This document shows, in pieces, positions 47,078 through 56,019 of a stretch of 64,000 nt of DNA. This DNA comes from UBA1479 sp038109305. Lineage in GTDB: Bacteria > Pseudomonadota > Alphaproteobacteria > Rhodospirillales > Casp-alpha2. The position numbers were made by a program, and so were the translations under genes. The notes under the pieces were generated by a model. The model made no database searches, was not told the origin of the DNA, and saw nothing but the letters and a program-made list of their open reading frames with translations. Within the stretch, counting starts at the first letter, position 1, and each line of letters opens with the position of its first letter. The DNA is taken from NCBI GenBank assembly GCA_038109305.1, contig JAYNIR010000004.1:1-64000 (forward strand), read 5' to 3'.

Positions 47078-47872
47078 ATGCAGTTGAAAGTCAGCAAAAC
47101 GGTCGATGACGGGTATGGCCGGACCTACATGGAGCTGGCCAATCCGGCGCAGGCGCAGGAAGTCTACGAACACCAGCGGGCCTATTGGCAGACCCGCAAC
47201 CTGCCCAATGACGGGGTTTTTCCCGAAGATTACAAGGCCCAGGTCATCTCCCAGCAAACCCAGGATTACAGCCAGCCGAGCCATGCGACGCTGCGGGTCC
47301 TGCTCGATAGTTTGGTCGATGAGAAAACTCGGGCCGGCGGCTCCGACATGTCGATCATTGAGATCGGCGTCGCGAACGGCCCGACCCTTCGCCATTTCAA
47401 GAAATTTTATCCCGACGTGAACCTGTCCTTCGTAGGGTTCGAGGCGCTGAGCTTCCTGGCCGAGGACGCGCAGACAAACTATCCGGAACAGAAAATCAAC
47501 ATCGGCACCGTCGAAACTTTTTTGGAATCGACCACGGCCGATCTGGGCCGCGACCGGTTCGACGTGTTTCTGACGTCCCTGGTGCTCTGCATGACCATCC
47601 CGGACGTCGTCTATCCGGTTTTCCGCCGCGCGTCGGAAATGAGCGACGTCATCCTGTGCCGCGATTACTTGGTGAACAAAGGCGGCGAAATATCGAAGGA
47701 CCGCCCTGTCCTGTTCAAGATGGCGGAAGGGCACGACCATTTCGTCTTTGCCAATCCATTCGAACTGATGCTGCGAAGTCTGGGCTTTTCTCGGATCGAA
47801 TACATCTTCGATGAAATCGCCTACAGTCAGATCCGCGGCATGGGCACGCTCTTGGCCCGCGGGACGCGATAG
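47078..47872 (+). CDS. SAM-dependent methyltransferase-like protein
   Basis: A 264-residue protein. A helical N-terminal part (1-80) is followed by a Rossmann-type core, with IIEIGVANGPTLRHFKKFYP near 93-112 as motif I and VGFEALSFLAED near 118-129 as the acidic strand end. DRFDVFLTSLVLCMTIPDV near 160-178 takes the place of motif IV. The fold call is reasonable but the substrate is unknown. The ATG has AGGA about 9 nt upstream. Confidence 0.7.
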   Translation: MQLKVSKTVDDGYGRTYMELANPAQAQEVYEHQRAYWQTRNLPNDGVFPEDYKAQVISQQTQDYSQPSHATLRVLLDSLVDEKTRAGGSDMSIIEIGVANGPTLRHFKKFYPDVNLSFVGFEALSFLAEDAQTNYPEQKINIGTVETFLESTTADLGRDRFDVFLTSLVLCMTIPDVVYPVFRRASEMSDVILCRDYLVNKGGEISKDRPVLFKMAEGHDHFVFANPFELMLRSLGFSRIEYIFDEIAYSQIRGMGTLLARGTR

Positions 47873-47881
47873 CGCCATTCC

Positions 47882-48511
47882 GTGCCCACGATCATCTTCG
47901 CCGGCCCCAAGACCGCTCCCCTGACCATCTGTTTGGCGCACGGTGCCGGTGCGCCCATGGACAGCCCCTTCATGGAGGCCTTCGCTGAAGGACTGGCATC
48001 ACGCGGGCTGCGCGCGGCACGGTTCGAATTCCCCTATATGGCCGGGCGGCGGGAAGACGGCAAAAAACGCCCGCCAAACCCGCAACGGGTGCTGCTGGAA
48101 ACGTGGGACGAGGTCATCGGAAAAATAGGCGCGGATCACTTGATTATCGGCGGCAAAAGCATGGGCGGGCGCATGGCGACGCTAATCGCCGCCGAGCGGG
48201 AGGCCCGGAAAGCGCCCGTCCGCGGCATCGTCTGCCTGGGCTACCCGTTTCACCCGCCGGGCCGGCCGGAAAAACTACGCACCGAACACTTGGGCGCCCT
48301 CAAGACCCCCATGCTGATCTGTCAGGGGACGCGCGATACCTTCGGCACCATCGCCGAAGTGCCGTCCTACCCTCTCGCCAAAGCGACCCGCGTGCACTGG
48401 CTCGAAGACGGCGACCACAGCCTCAAGCCCCGGAAAAAATCGGGCCGGACGGAGAAACAGAATTGGGATGAGGCGATGGACGCGATAAAGTCCTTCGCAG
48501 ATACATTGTAG
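47882..48511 (+). CDS. Alpha/beta hydrolase, KANL3/Tex30-like
   Basis: A 209-residue small hydrolase starting with GTG. The oxyanion region is LAHGAGAPMDSPFM near 19-32. The nucleophile is the Ser of GGKSMGGRMA near 92-101, the acid is the Asp of GTRDTFG near 148-154, and the His lies in DGDHSLKPRKKSG near 176-188. The length fits this compact family, and no lid domain is present. Substrate unknown. It lies 10 bp after the methyltransferase-like gene. Confidence 0.82.
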   Translation: MPTIIFAGPKTAPLTICLAHGAGAPMDSPFMEAFAEGLASRGLRAARFEFPYMAGRREDGKKRPPNPQRVLLETWDEVIGKIGADHLIIGGKSMGGRMATLIAAEREARKAPVRGIVCLGYPFHPPGRPEKLRTEHLGALKTPMLICQGTRDTFGTIAEVPSYPLAKATRVHWLEDGDHSLKPRKKSGRTEKQNWDEAMDAIKSFADTL

Positions 48512-48521
48512 GAGCCGAAAT

Positions 48522-48926
48522 ATGAGCATCACCGGCCTGGATCATTTCAACTTGCGGCCCGAAAATCTGGACGGCATGCGGGATTTCTTCGTCGACATCA
48601 TCGGCTTGACCGAAGGCGATCGCCCGTCCTTCACCTTCCCCGGATACTGGCTTTACGGCGAAACCGGATCGGGCGCCGTCGTCCACCTGGTCGGGCGCGA
48701 CCGGGAACGGGGATATGTTTCGGGTCACGGAGACGACGACCACACCGGCACCGGCGTGGTCGATCATCTGGCGTTCCGGAGCGGCGATGCTGAGGCGCTG
48801 TTGAAGCGCTTGGACGACGCCGGCATCGAATACACCAAACGTGACTTGCCCAACGGCGCCGCCAAGCAGATTTTCGTCAAAGGTCCCGAGGGCGTGGTGG
48901 TCGAGGTCGTGTTCCCCACCGACTGA
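48522..48926 (+). CDS. VOC/glyoxalase superfamily protein
   Basis: A 134-residue protein with two beta-alpha-beta-beta-beta modules. The first opens ITGLDHFNLRPENLDGMRDF and the second VVDHLAFRSGDAEALLKRL. Candidate metal ligands are His8, His56 (AVVHLVG), His82 (VDHLAF) and the Glu of VVVEVVF near 128. It may be a small dioxygenase or glyoxalase-like enzyme. It follows the hydrolase by 10 bp. Confidence 0.82.
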   Translation: MSITGLDHFNLRPENLDGMRDFFVDIIGLTEGDRPSFTFPGYWLYGETGSGAVVHLVGRDRERGYVSGHGDDDHTGTGVVDHLAFRSGDAEALLKRLDDAGIEYTKRDLPNGAAKQIFVKGPEGVVVEVVFPTD

Positions 48927-48938
48927 CGCCATCCGGCA

Positions 48939-49460
48939 TCACCCGTTGTCGGCCTTACCGCCGTCCGCCGCCGGGCACAATTCGCCCGGAGCCATCATGT
49001 CCTCGAAGCCTTTTTGAATTTCTTCCGGCGTCAGGTCGCCGGTGTGGGTCATCAGCGTCCAGACCTGACCGAATGGGTCGATGACATTTGCCATACGGTC
49101 GCCCTAGAACATGTCCATGGGCGGCGACTTGACCTCGGCGCCTGCTTTCACCGCCTGCGCGAACGGTGCGTCCATGTCCGGCAGGTAAAGCGTGATCGAC
49201 GCCGCGATCCCGCCGAGTGCTCTCGGGTCCATGGCCCCCATTTCCGGATTGGTGTCGCCCAACATGATGTGCGCGCCGTTGATGGTGATTTCCGCATGCA
49301 GAAGCTTGCCCGTTTCCGGGTTGGGCAGGCGCATGAATTCCTCCGCGTCGAACGCATTGGCGTAAAAATCGATCGCCTCGGCCGCGCCGTCGACGATGAT
49401 ATACGGCGTGACGGCGGTGTAGCCGTCGGGAATTGGTTGAACCATCTTCTTCTCCCGCAA
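48939..49460 (-). pseudogene. PhnB-like VOC protein, broken by one stop
   Basis: The frame from ATG at 49460 reads QPIPDGYTAVTPYIIVDGAA, the usual PhnB/YdcI-like opening, and goes on to PPMDMF before TAG at 49104-49106 (codon 119). It continues in the same phase (GDRMANVIDPFGQVWTLMTH, then DLTPEEI) to TGA at 48939. The stop falls where the family has Trp (DMFWGDR), so TGG to TAG is likely. A product ending at the stop would lack the last strands of the fold. Confidence 0.8.
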
Positions 49461-49552
49461 TTAGAACAAAAAACGAACATATGTGCCGACACCGTTTGGC
49501 GTAAGTGAACTTTGCGTGACCACGGGAGCACGGAAAGAGACGCGTCCGGCGC

Positions 49553-50187
49553 TTAGCTGCCCGGCAGCTTCAGCGCGATTTCCTTGAAGCTTTCGACGGC
49601 GCTGATGTTCGTGTACCAAGCGCTCAGGTTTTCAAATTTATGCACCATCTGTCCGCCTTCCGGCATGCGTTTGAACAGATAGACCGCCGGTGCCAGAAAC
49701 ATGTCGGCCAAGGACATGTCTTCGCCGACCATCCAGCGCCGCCCGCGCAATTCCTTGTCGGCAACCGCCAGGTAGCGTTAGGCCTTGGGCAGGTTTTCCT
49801 GCACCTTGGCTTTGTAGGCGGGTATGCCCAAGACAGGCATCAACATCCCCAGAATGACGCATCCCGCGATCATTGACCGGTATCCTTCGTCCAGATACAG
49901 GCTGATTCGCTGGAACATGTCGGCCTTATCGATGGCGTCGCGGGGCTGCAACTGCGGGTCGGCGGTATATTCCTCGTCGATGTAAACGCAGATCGCCAGC
50001 GTTTCAAAAAGATGCACGTCCCGGTCGCTGATCGCCAGCACCTTGCCAAATCGGTGTTCAGCGTCTGTTCGGCGGAATCCGGCATGTAATCATAAATCCG
50101 GTAGCCGTCTTCCTTTTCCTCCAGACACATGCGGACAGTGCGGGTAAAGGGACTAATGGGCGTTCCTTAAATCGTCAGATACGACAC
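49553..50187 (-). pseudogene. Glutathione S-transferase, broken by two stops and a frameshift
   Basis: A GTG at 50187 with AGAGAGGAG 8 nt upstream starts VSYLTI, then TAA at 50167-50169 (usually Tyr: LTIYGTPISPF), then GTPISPFTRTVRMCLEEKE, the N-terminal thioredoxin-like part. A frameshift at about 50045-50075 moves to another frame (FGKVLAISDRDVHLFETLAI), which contains the Glu-Thr glutathione contact. TAA at 49778-49780 then interrupts the helical domain, which ends at 49553. Three lesions leave no long product. It is divergent from glyA. Confidence 0.82.
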
Positions 50188-50379
50188 AGGCAAGGCTCCT
50201 CTCTTATACTCTCATGAGGGACTTTTTTCCGTGCCGGGCAGAGTGCGTTAGCCCAAAGCGCGAGGTAAGGGAAATCCAACCCAGCGGGGCGCAGCCGCAT
50301 TGTCGGCAGACAAGTTTTCCCTGGGGCGGAAACACCGGGCGCGTTATAGAACCTGAACCAAGCGATGGTGGAGGAAACC
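50188..50379 (+). other. Leader region of glyA, possibly structured
   Basis: About 190 bp between the glutathione S-transferase remnant and glyA. AGGGAAA (50268-50274) can pair with TTTCCCT (50316-50322) around a GC-rich interior with its own GCGG/CCGC hairpin. A second small GGGC/GCCC stem lies before it. This may be a regulatory leader, but I do not recognise a known riboswitch. Confidence 0.3.
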
Positions 50380-51678
50380 ATGGCCGAATACGGCAACGCG
50401 CCCCACGCGGGATATTTCACCGATCCGCTTTCCCGTACGGACCCCGATGTCGCGGCCGCGCTCAAGGACGAAGCCGGTCGGCAACGCGAGCGGATCGAAC
50501 TGATCGCGTCGGAAAACATCGTCAGCCGGGCGACGCTTGATGCACTCGCATCGCCCATCGTCAACAAAACGGTCGAGGGATATCCAGGTGCGCGCTATTA
50601 CGGCGGCGCCGAATTCGCCGACCAAATCGAACGGCTGGCTGTCGAGCGGGCGAAACAGCTTTTCGGCGTCGCCCAGGCCAACGTGCAGCCACATTCCGGC
50701 AGTCAGGCGAACCTTGCGGTGTTTCTGGCATTCCTGAAACCGGGCGACACGGTTTTGTCCATGGACCTGTCCGCCGGCGGGCATCTGAGCCATGGCGCAA
50801 AGGCCAACCTGACCGGAAAGTGGTTCAACATCGTGCCTTACGGCGTCCGGCCCGAAGACGGTTTGCTGGATTACGACGCTATGGCGGCACAGGCGCGCGA
50901 ACACAAACCGAAACTCATCATCGCCGGCGGCTCCGCCTATCCGCGCGCGATCGATTTCGCCCGCTTCCGTCAGGCCGCCGACGCCGTCGGCGCGATGCTG
51001 CTTGCCGATATGGCGCACTTCGCCGGTCTGGTCGCGGGCGGACAGCACCCCTCACCCTTCCCCCACGCCCACGTGGCGACGGCGACGACTTACAAAAACC
51101 TGCGCGGCGTGCGCGGCGGCATCATCCTGACGGACGATGCGGCGGTCGCCAAAAAGCTGGACAGCGCTGTCTTCCCGGGCGTCCAAGGCAGCGTCATCCT
51201 AAACGCGATTGCGGCCAAGGCTGTGTGCCTGGGTGAGGCGCTCCGGCCCGAATTTAAGGACTACGCCCGGCGCGTTCTCGCGAACGCCCGCGCGCTCGCG
51301 GCAAGTCTGATGGGCCGACAGATCAGCGTCGTCACCGGCGGCACCGACACGCCCTTGATGCTGGTCGACCTGCACCCCCTGGGCCTGACGGGGGCGGCGG
51401 CGGCGGAAGCACTGGAACGCGCGGGTATCACCGCCAACAAGAACGGCGTTCCCGGCGACACGCAGCCGCCCAAGGTCACCTCGGGCCTGCGGTTCGGCGC
51501 ATCGGCGGGCACGACCCGCGGCTTCGACGAGACAGCGTTCGCGGCAATCGGCAATATGATCGCCGACGTGCTGACTGCGATGAAAAGCGATCCGGCGGCG
51601 CTGGAAACCGTGATCGCCGAAACCGAGGCCAAGGCGGTCGCCCTCTGCGCCCGCTTCCCGATTTACCCGGAAGACTAA
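50380..51678 (+). CDS. glyA: Serine hydroxymethyltransferase
   Basis: A 432-residue PLP enzyme converting serine and tetrahydrofolate into glycine and methylene-tetrahydrofolate. The ATG at 50380 has GGAGG 5 nt upstream and is preferred to one 15 bp earlier. SENIVSRA, KTVEGYPGARYYGG and SGSQANLAVF are family motifs. The PLP lysine is Lys239 in ATTYKNLRGVRGG; most family members read THKTLRGPRGG there, so His is replaced by Tyr and Pro by Val. The enzyme may be a divergent orthologue or a paralogue with an altered substrate. It connects folate one-carbon units to serB, thyA and the formyl-folate genes. Confidence 0.93.
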   Translation: MAEYGNAPHAGYFTDPLSRTDPDVAAALKDEAGRQRERIELIASENIVSRATLDALASPIVNKTVEGYPGARYYGGAEFADQIERLAVERAKQLFGVAQANVQPHSGSQANLAVFLAFLKPGDTVLSMDLSAGGHLSHGAKANLTGKWFNIVPYGVRPEDGLLDYDAMAAQAREHKPKLIIAGGSAYPRAIDFARFRQAADAVGAMLLADMAHFAGLVAGGQHPSPFPHAHVATATTYKNLRGVRGGIILTDDAAVAKKLDSAVFPGVQGSVILNAIAAKAVCLGEALRPEFKDYARRVLANARALAASLMGRQISVVTGGTDTPLMLVDLHPLGLTGAAAAEALERAGITANKNGVPGDTQPPKVTSGLRFGASAGTTRGFDETAFAAIGNMIADVLTAMKSDPAALETVIAETEAKAVALCARFPIYPED

Positions 51679-51693
51679 GGACCGCCACCACCC

Positions 51694-52077
51694 ATGGCCA
51701 TAAGCCCCGAATTCCGCGATCACATCCTGGATCTGCTTACCGCCCTCGGCCCCGAGCAGGCGAAACGCATGTTTGGTGGCGGCGGACTGTTTCTAGACGG
51801 CGCCATGTTCAGGCTGGTCGTCGATGACGAGCTCTACCTTAAAATCGACGACGGTAACCGCCCCGACTTCGAAGCTTTGGGCGCGCCGCCCTTTACCTAT
51901 GAGCGCGGCGGCAAGACAATCGCACTGGGCTATTACCTTGCGCCCGAAGATTTGCTGGAATACGCGGCGGAATTCGCGTCTTGGGCTCGGAAGGCGCGGG
52001 AAGCCGCGCTCCGGTCGGGCGTCCGCGCCAAAAAAAAGGGCGGCAAGCGCAAGGCCGCATCGGCGGGGAAACCATGA
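51694..52077 (+). CDS. TfoX/Sxy N-terminal domain protein
   Basis: A 127-residue protein. Residues 1-100 match the TfoX N-terminal domain (RMFGGGGLFLDGAMFRLVVD near 24-43, YLKIDDGNRPDFEALG). The tail is Lys/Arg/Ala-rich (KKKGGKRKAAS). The C-terminal domain of full Sxy/TfoX is absent, as in many stand-alone members. Some relatives influence competence genes, but no such genes are in the window. It overlaps the next gene (ATGA). Confidence 0.87.
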   Translation: MAISPEFRDHILDLLTALGPEQAKRMFGGGGLFLDGAMFRLVVDDELYLKIDDGNRPDFEALGAPPFTYERGGKTIALGYYLAPEDLLEYAAEFASWARKAREAALRSGVRAKKKGGKRKAASAGKP

Positions 52078-52298
52078 ACAGCCCGTCAAACATTCGAAAA
52101 CACACCGTTCTGATCGCAGGCCATCACACCAGCTTGTCGGTCGAGGACGTGTTCTGGGCCGAATTGAAGGCCATCGCCAAACGCCGCGGCCTGTCGATCA
52201 ACGCGCTGGTTACGGAAATCGACACCGGACGCGCCGGCAACCTGTCGAGCGCCGTGCGTGTCTTCGTGCTGACGGATTTGAAATCTCGCATCGCCTGA
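52074..52298 (+). CDS. Ribbon-helix-helix domain protein
   Basis: A 74-residue protein resembling the alphaproteobacterial ribbon-helix-helix (RHH_4) family. A short strand (HTVLIAGHHTSLSVED) precedes two helices (FWAELKAIAKRRGLSINALV, NLSSAVRVFVLTDL). The dimer of such proteins binds DNA. Its ATG overlaps the stop of the TfoX-like gene, which fixes the start against a longer frame. It may be co-expressed with it; targets unknown. Confidence 0.83.
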   Translation: MNSPSNIRKHTVLIAGHHTSLSVEDVFWAELKAIAKRRGLSINALVTEIDTGRAGNLSSAVRVFVLTDLKSRIA

Positions 52299-52327
52299 CG
52301 GCCGGCTGCGTGCCGGGGCCAATAGGT

Positions 52328-55300
52328 CTACCGCCCGAACCCGCCCAAGATGCCTTTCAGGATATTCTGCGGCGTAATCTTCTGCCGCGACGGCTGTTGC
52401 TGGGGCTGCGGCTGGCTGCCCTGGGCTGGCGGTTCGTTGCCGCCGGGCGCGGTCTGCGACGGCGCGGGTTGAGCCTGGCCGCCGCCGAGGATGCCTTGCA
52501 GCACGTCGCCGACACCTTTTTTCCTCATCAGGCGGTCAAGCCCCGGGATCGGCACGCCGCCGGCGCCGAGAGACGCCGTGTCGATCTTGATCCGCGGCTG
52601 ATCGATATCGCCGGTCACCGCAAAGGGCACGTTGATGCCTTTCTTCGTGGCGATGGAAAACGCCGCCGACAACAACGACGGTGAAGCCTGGATACCGCCC
52701 TTCAAGTTGACGGTCCAGGCCCTCAGATCGATCGCGCCGGTTGCGTTAGCGGTGCCGACATTAGTCACCGCCCGCAGCACCTTGGGCGTCGCGATGCCGC
52801 GGTCCATGGTGAACTGTGCTTCAACGTCGGCCAGGCCGGCGCCTTTCTTCGGGCCGCCGAACGCGCCTGCGAACTGGTTCAGCGCCAAGGTCAGCCCGCT
52901 GAGCCCTACTAGGCCTTCTGCGTTTACACCGGACCCTGTATCCAAATCCTTACCGGTCAGCGACAGCGTCCCCGCGAGCGACGAAACAAACTGCGCCTGA
53001 CTTAGCCCCTTGGCGGTCAAATCAAAGGCGGCGTTGACCCGCCCCGACGCCTTAGTCCCGCCGGTCAACCCGCCGGCGCGGGACAAGTCGAGCCCGTTGA
53101 CGGAGCCCTGGGCGGCGGCCCCGCCATCCTGAACAATCGACACCTTGGCGGTCAATTGGCCGCCCGCAAGCACGCCGGTCAGCCGGTCAACCCGGAGCGA
53201 TCCCTGATCGATCACCGCGCCTACATCCAGATTATCGACCGTCACGCCCTGATGGCTGAGCCTTGGCGTCGTCAGCGCCACAGCCGCGTCAACGACATTC
53301 AGGGCCGAAAGCTCGATCGGTTTGGCGTCCCACCTTTTGCTGACGGCGGCGGGCGACAACAACCCCGCCGGCGGATCGCGCAACCAGGCCGCGGGCACGC
53401 CGCGGGCCTGCCAGCCACCCGGCAGGATGAACGACCCCCGCTTAGCGGGCAGAAACGGATCAAGCGTCACCGGGCCGAGGGCGAGACGCGCGTCGACCCT
53501 CTGTTTCGGCGCGTTCAGCACGACCGATACGACACCGTCGGTTTTGATGCCGCCGACGGTCCCGTAAAGGCCTTCGACACGGATCTGATCCTTATTGCCG
53601 GTCACGGTCGCCTGCAAATCCAGGCCACCGATGCGGCCCTGCGGGGTGTAATCGACCCCGGCGCGGCGGATCAGCGTCGCCAGGTCCTTGTGCCGCGCGC
53701 GAACACCAAGCTTGATGGATTTACCGGCCAAGGCCAGCATCGGAAAATCGCCCTTCGCCGCGAAGTCGCCGCCGAAGGCGCCGGCTTGCACATCCAGATT
53801 GGGTTGAAACAGGCTGCCGTTGACGATGGCATCCAGGTCGACGGCGCCGATGTCCTTCGCCGGGAACGGCAGGGCGACGCCGAACGCCTGGGCCGCCGGG
53901 CCGATGTCTTTGGAGCGGAGCGCGATTTTCAGGTTTTTCGCCTTGGGAATGCCGTCTAACCCGCCGATCTTTCCCGATGCCGCAAGCTTGACGCCCGCAA
54001 AATTGCCGACGCGGAATGACGACAGCGCCAGATTGCCCCGCTGCAGGACCGCCTCGAGCGACAGGTCGGAAACTTTCTGGCCGCCGTATACCGCGTTCGC
54101 GATTTTTAGTTTCAGGTTGGCGTCGAAAGCCGACAGAACTCTCAACGGCGCGAATACGTCCGCCGCCGGAACCGCCGTTTTGGCGGCAGCCGTCTGCCCC
54201 GCTGCCTTCTTATCCCCGGCTTTACCGGCCACGGGCGAAGCCGCTTTCCCGCTGCCCAAAAGCTGGTCGACGTCCAGACGGTTGATTTTGAAATCCGCGC
54301 CGAACGAAGGGCGCGCTTGCAACGCTACGGTCACGCCGCCCATCACCGTGGTCCCGCCGGCCTTGACCGACAGCCCCGGCAACTGCGCATAGCGGCCGTC
54401 AACAATCATCTTGGTTTTGAACAGGAAATCCTTGAGCGCGCCCGGCGGCACCGATACACCCGGCGCGATCCAGGCGATGACCGGCTGCAGATCCTTGGCG
54501 CGCGTTTCAAGTTTGCCTTCGAACCGGGGCTTTCCATCCTTCACGCCGACAACCCCGAACAGATCTAGATCGGTATCGCCGGGCAGTTGCGCGGTCAGCT
54601 GACTTAGCGTTAATTCACCGTTGGCGAGTTCGGCGTTCATGACCACGCCTTGGATCGGCTTTCCATTAAACACAACGGCGTCCAATTGCACGGATACCGC
54701 CGCCGCCACGTCCTTGGGCAATTCGAACGGCGCATCCAGTTGCGGTTTGACGGCCGGGTTTTTGACAGGCGCCGATTTGTTCGCACCGGCGGCGGACTTC
54801 GCCACGCCCAGTGTTTTTGCCTGGGTCTCCTCGGCCGGGGGCGGCGCGTTCATCGCTTGTATCCAGCGGTCGGCGTCGACCCAGCCGGACCGGATCGAAA
54901 GTCCTGCCTCGATGCGTGCCCCGGCCTTCAGCTCTGCTGCGGCGGCAAAATCGGTTTCGTCGATCCGGACGTTGGTCAGCTGCAGTTCAGCGCCGTCCGC
55001 ATCGGCTTCAATATCGCCGGTCAAGCTGAACGGTTTCGCCAGTTGCAATCCGGCGGAGCCGCTGCCCTGAAGGAACCGGATCAGCGCACCAAGGTCCGGG
55101 CCACCGCCCTTGATCTTCGCCTTGAGGCGCGGCTTGTCGGGGACGTTGCCGACGCTACCGTCGACATTGAACGACGCACCGTCGGCGACCGTCATTTCGG
55201 CAAACAGGGGAACCGTCCGGGCTTGGATAATTTCGGCAATATTCACGCGGTAACTGATCCGCCGGTCCCGGACGGTAAACGAGCCAAGGCTCTCGATTGG

Positions 55301-55888
55301 CCCCTGCAGACTGACCGCGGCGATGCGCGCGTCGATGTCCGTGGCCGCATCCTGCCGCCCGAGTTGCGCGTCCAGGTAATGGATTTCGCCGTCTTCGATG
55401 GTGAAATTATCGATCCCGATGGTGGGCCCGGATGTGCCCGCACCACCACCGGAAGACGCAGGCGCCGGTTTGGACGGGGCCTTGCCGTCGCCGTCCTTGC
55501 TCACCGGCAAGGCCCAGTTGACACGCCCGTCGGCAAGCCGCTCCAACCGGATGACGGGCTTGACGATGTGCACCGTTTTTACCTGGACACGTCCGGCAAG
55601 CAGCGGCGCGGCGGCGACATGGACTTCAAGACTTTGCAGCGACGCCATCTGCGTTGTCTGGGCGCCCCGAATGTTGGCCAATTCGATCCCAGCAACGGCC
55701 AAACGCGGGCTCGGCAATATCCGGACATCGACTGGCCCCTTGATGACGACCTTGCGGCCGGTCAGTTTTTCGACCTCGCGGGCGATCCGGTCGGTGTGCT
55801 TACTCCAATCGATCAGCGACGGACCGATCAGGAGTGCCCCGATGGCGAGAACCAGCAGGACGACCAGACCGATGACGACTTTTTTCAC
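52328..55888 (-). CDS. AsmA-family envelope protein
   Basis: A 1186-residue protein with one N-terminal membrane anchor (about 4-26) and a large periplasmic beta-rich region. It opens like AsmA (TGRKVVIKGPVDVRILPSPR near 43-62 and GIELANIRGA near 68-77), has several linker regions rich in Ala/Lys, and an AsmA C-terminal repeat region (about 900-1120). The tail (1145-1180) is Gln/Pro/Gly-rich. The family, related to bridge-like lipid transfer proteins, influences outer membrane lipid balance. It stands alone and converges with the ribbon-helix-helix gene. Confidence 0.88.
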   Translation of the reverse strand: MKKVVIGLVVLLVLAIGALLIGPSLIDWSKHTDRIAREVEKLTGRKVVIKGPVDVRILPSPRLAVAGIELANIRGAQTTQMASLQSLEVHVAAAPLLAGRVQVKTVHIVKPVIRLERLADGRVNWALPVSKDGDGKAPSKPAPASSGGGAGTSGPTIGIDNFTIEDGEIHYLDAQLGRQDAATDIDARIAAVSLQGPIESLGSFTVRDRRISYRVNIAEIIQARTVPLFAEMTVADGASFNVDGSVGNVPDKPRLKAKIKGGGPDLGALIRFLQGSGSAGLQLAKPFSLTGDIEADADGAELQLTNVRIDETDFAAAAELKAGARIEAGLSIRSGWVDADRWIQAMNAPPPAEETQAKTLGVAKSAAGANKSAPVKNPAVKPQLDAPFELPKDVAAAVSVQLDAVVFNGKPIQGVVMNAELANGELTLSQLTAQLPGDTDLDLFGVVGVKDGKPRFEGKLETRAKDLQPVIAWIAPGVSVPPGALKDFLFKTKMIVDGRYAQLPGLSVKAGGTTVMGGVTVALQARPSFGADFKINRLDVDQLLGSGKAASPVAGKAGDKKAAGQTAAAKTAVPAADVFAPLRVLSAFDANLKLKIANAVYGGQKVSDLSLEAVLQRGNLALSSFRVGNFAGVKLAASGKIGGLDGIPKAKNLKIALRSKDIGPAAQAFGVALPFPAKDIGAVDLDAIVNGSLFQPNLDVQAGAFGGDFAAKGDFPMLALAGKSIKLGVRARHKDLATLIRRAGVDYTPQGRIGGLDLQATVTGNKDQIRVEGLYGTVGGIKTDGVVSVVLNAPKQRVDARLALGPVTLDPFLPAKRGSFILPGGWQARGVPAAWLRDPPAGLLSPAAVSKRWDAKPIELSALNVVDAAVALTTPRLSHQGVTVDNLDVGAVIDQGSLRVDRLTGVLAGGQLTAKVSIVQDGGAAAQGSVNGLDLSRAGGLTGGTKASGRVNAAFDLTAKGLSQAQFVSSLAGTLSLTGKDLDTGSGVNAEGLVGLSGLTLALNQFAGAFGGPKKGAGLADVEAQFTMDRGIATPKVLRAVTNVGTANATGAIDLRAWTVNLKGGIQASPSLLSAAFSIATKKGINVPFAVTGDIDQPRIKIDTASLGAGGVPIPGLDRLMRKKGVGDVLQGILGGGQAQPAPSQTAPGGNEPPAQGSQPQPQQQPSRQKITPQNILKGILGGFGR

Positions 55889-56019
55889 GGGTAAATGCCC
55901 TTCGCTTCGAAAAATATTCCAGGCGACGCGGCGTTCGGCTGAAAACCGTGCCGGAAGCCCTCATTCTAAAACCCCCGATTACGGCTTTAAAGGGGCGGCA
56001 AACACTCTTTTCAGCGATT

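Noticed and set aside
50250..50330. Cobalamin riboswitch upstream of glyA
   Set aside because: Some strings (GGGAA, a GCAGCCGCATTGT-like box) resemble the B12 element, but the conserved 3' part and the overall order are absent, and glyA is not a usual target.
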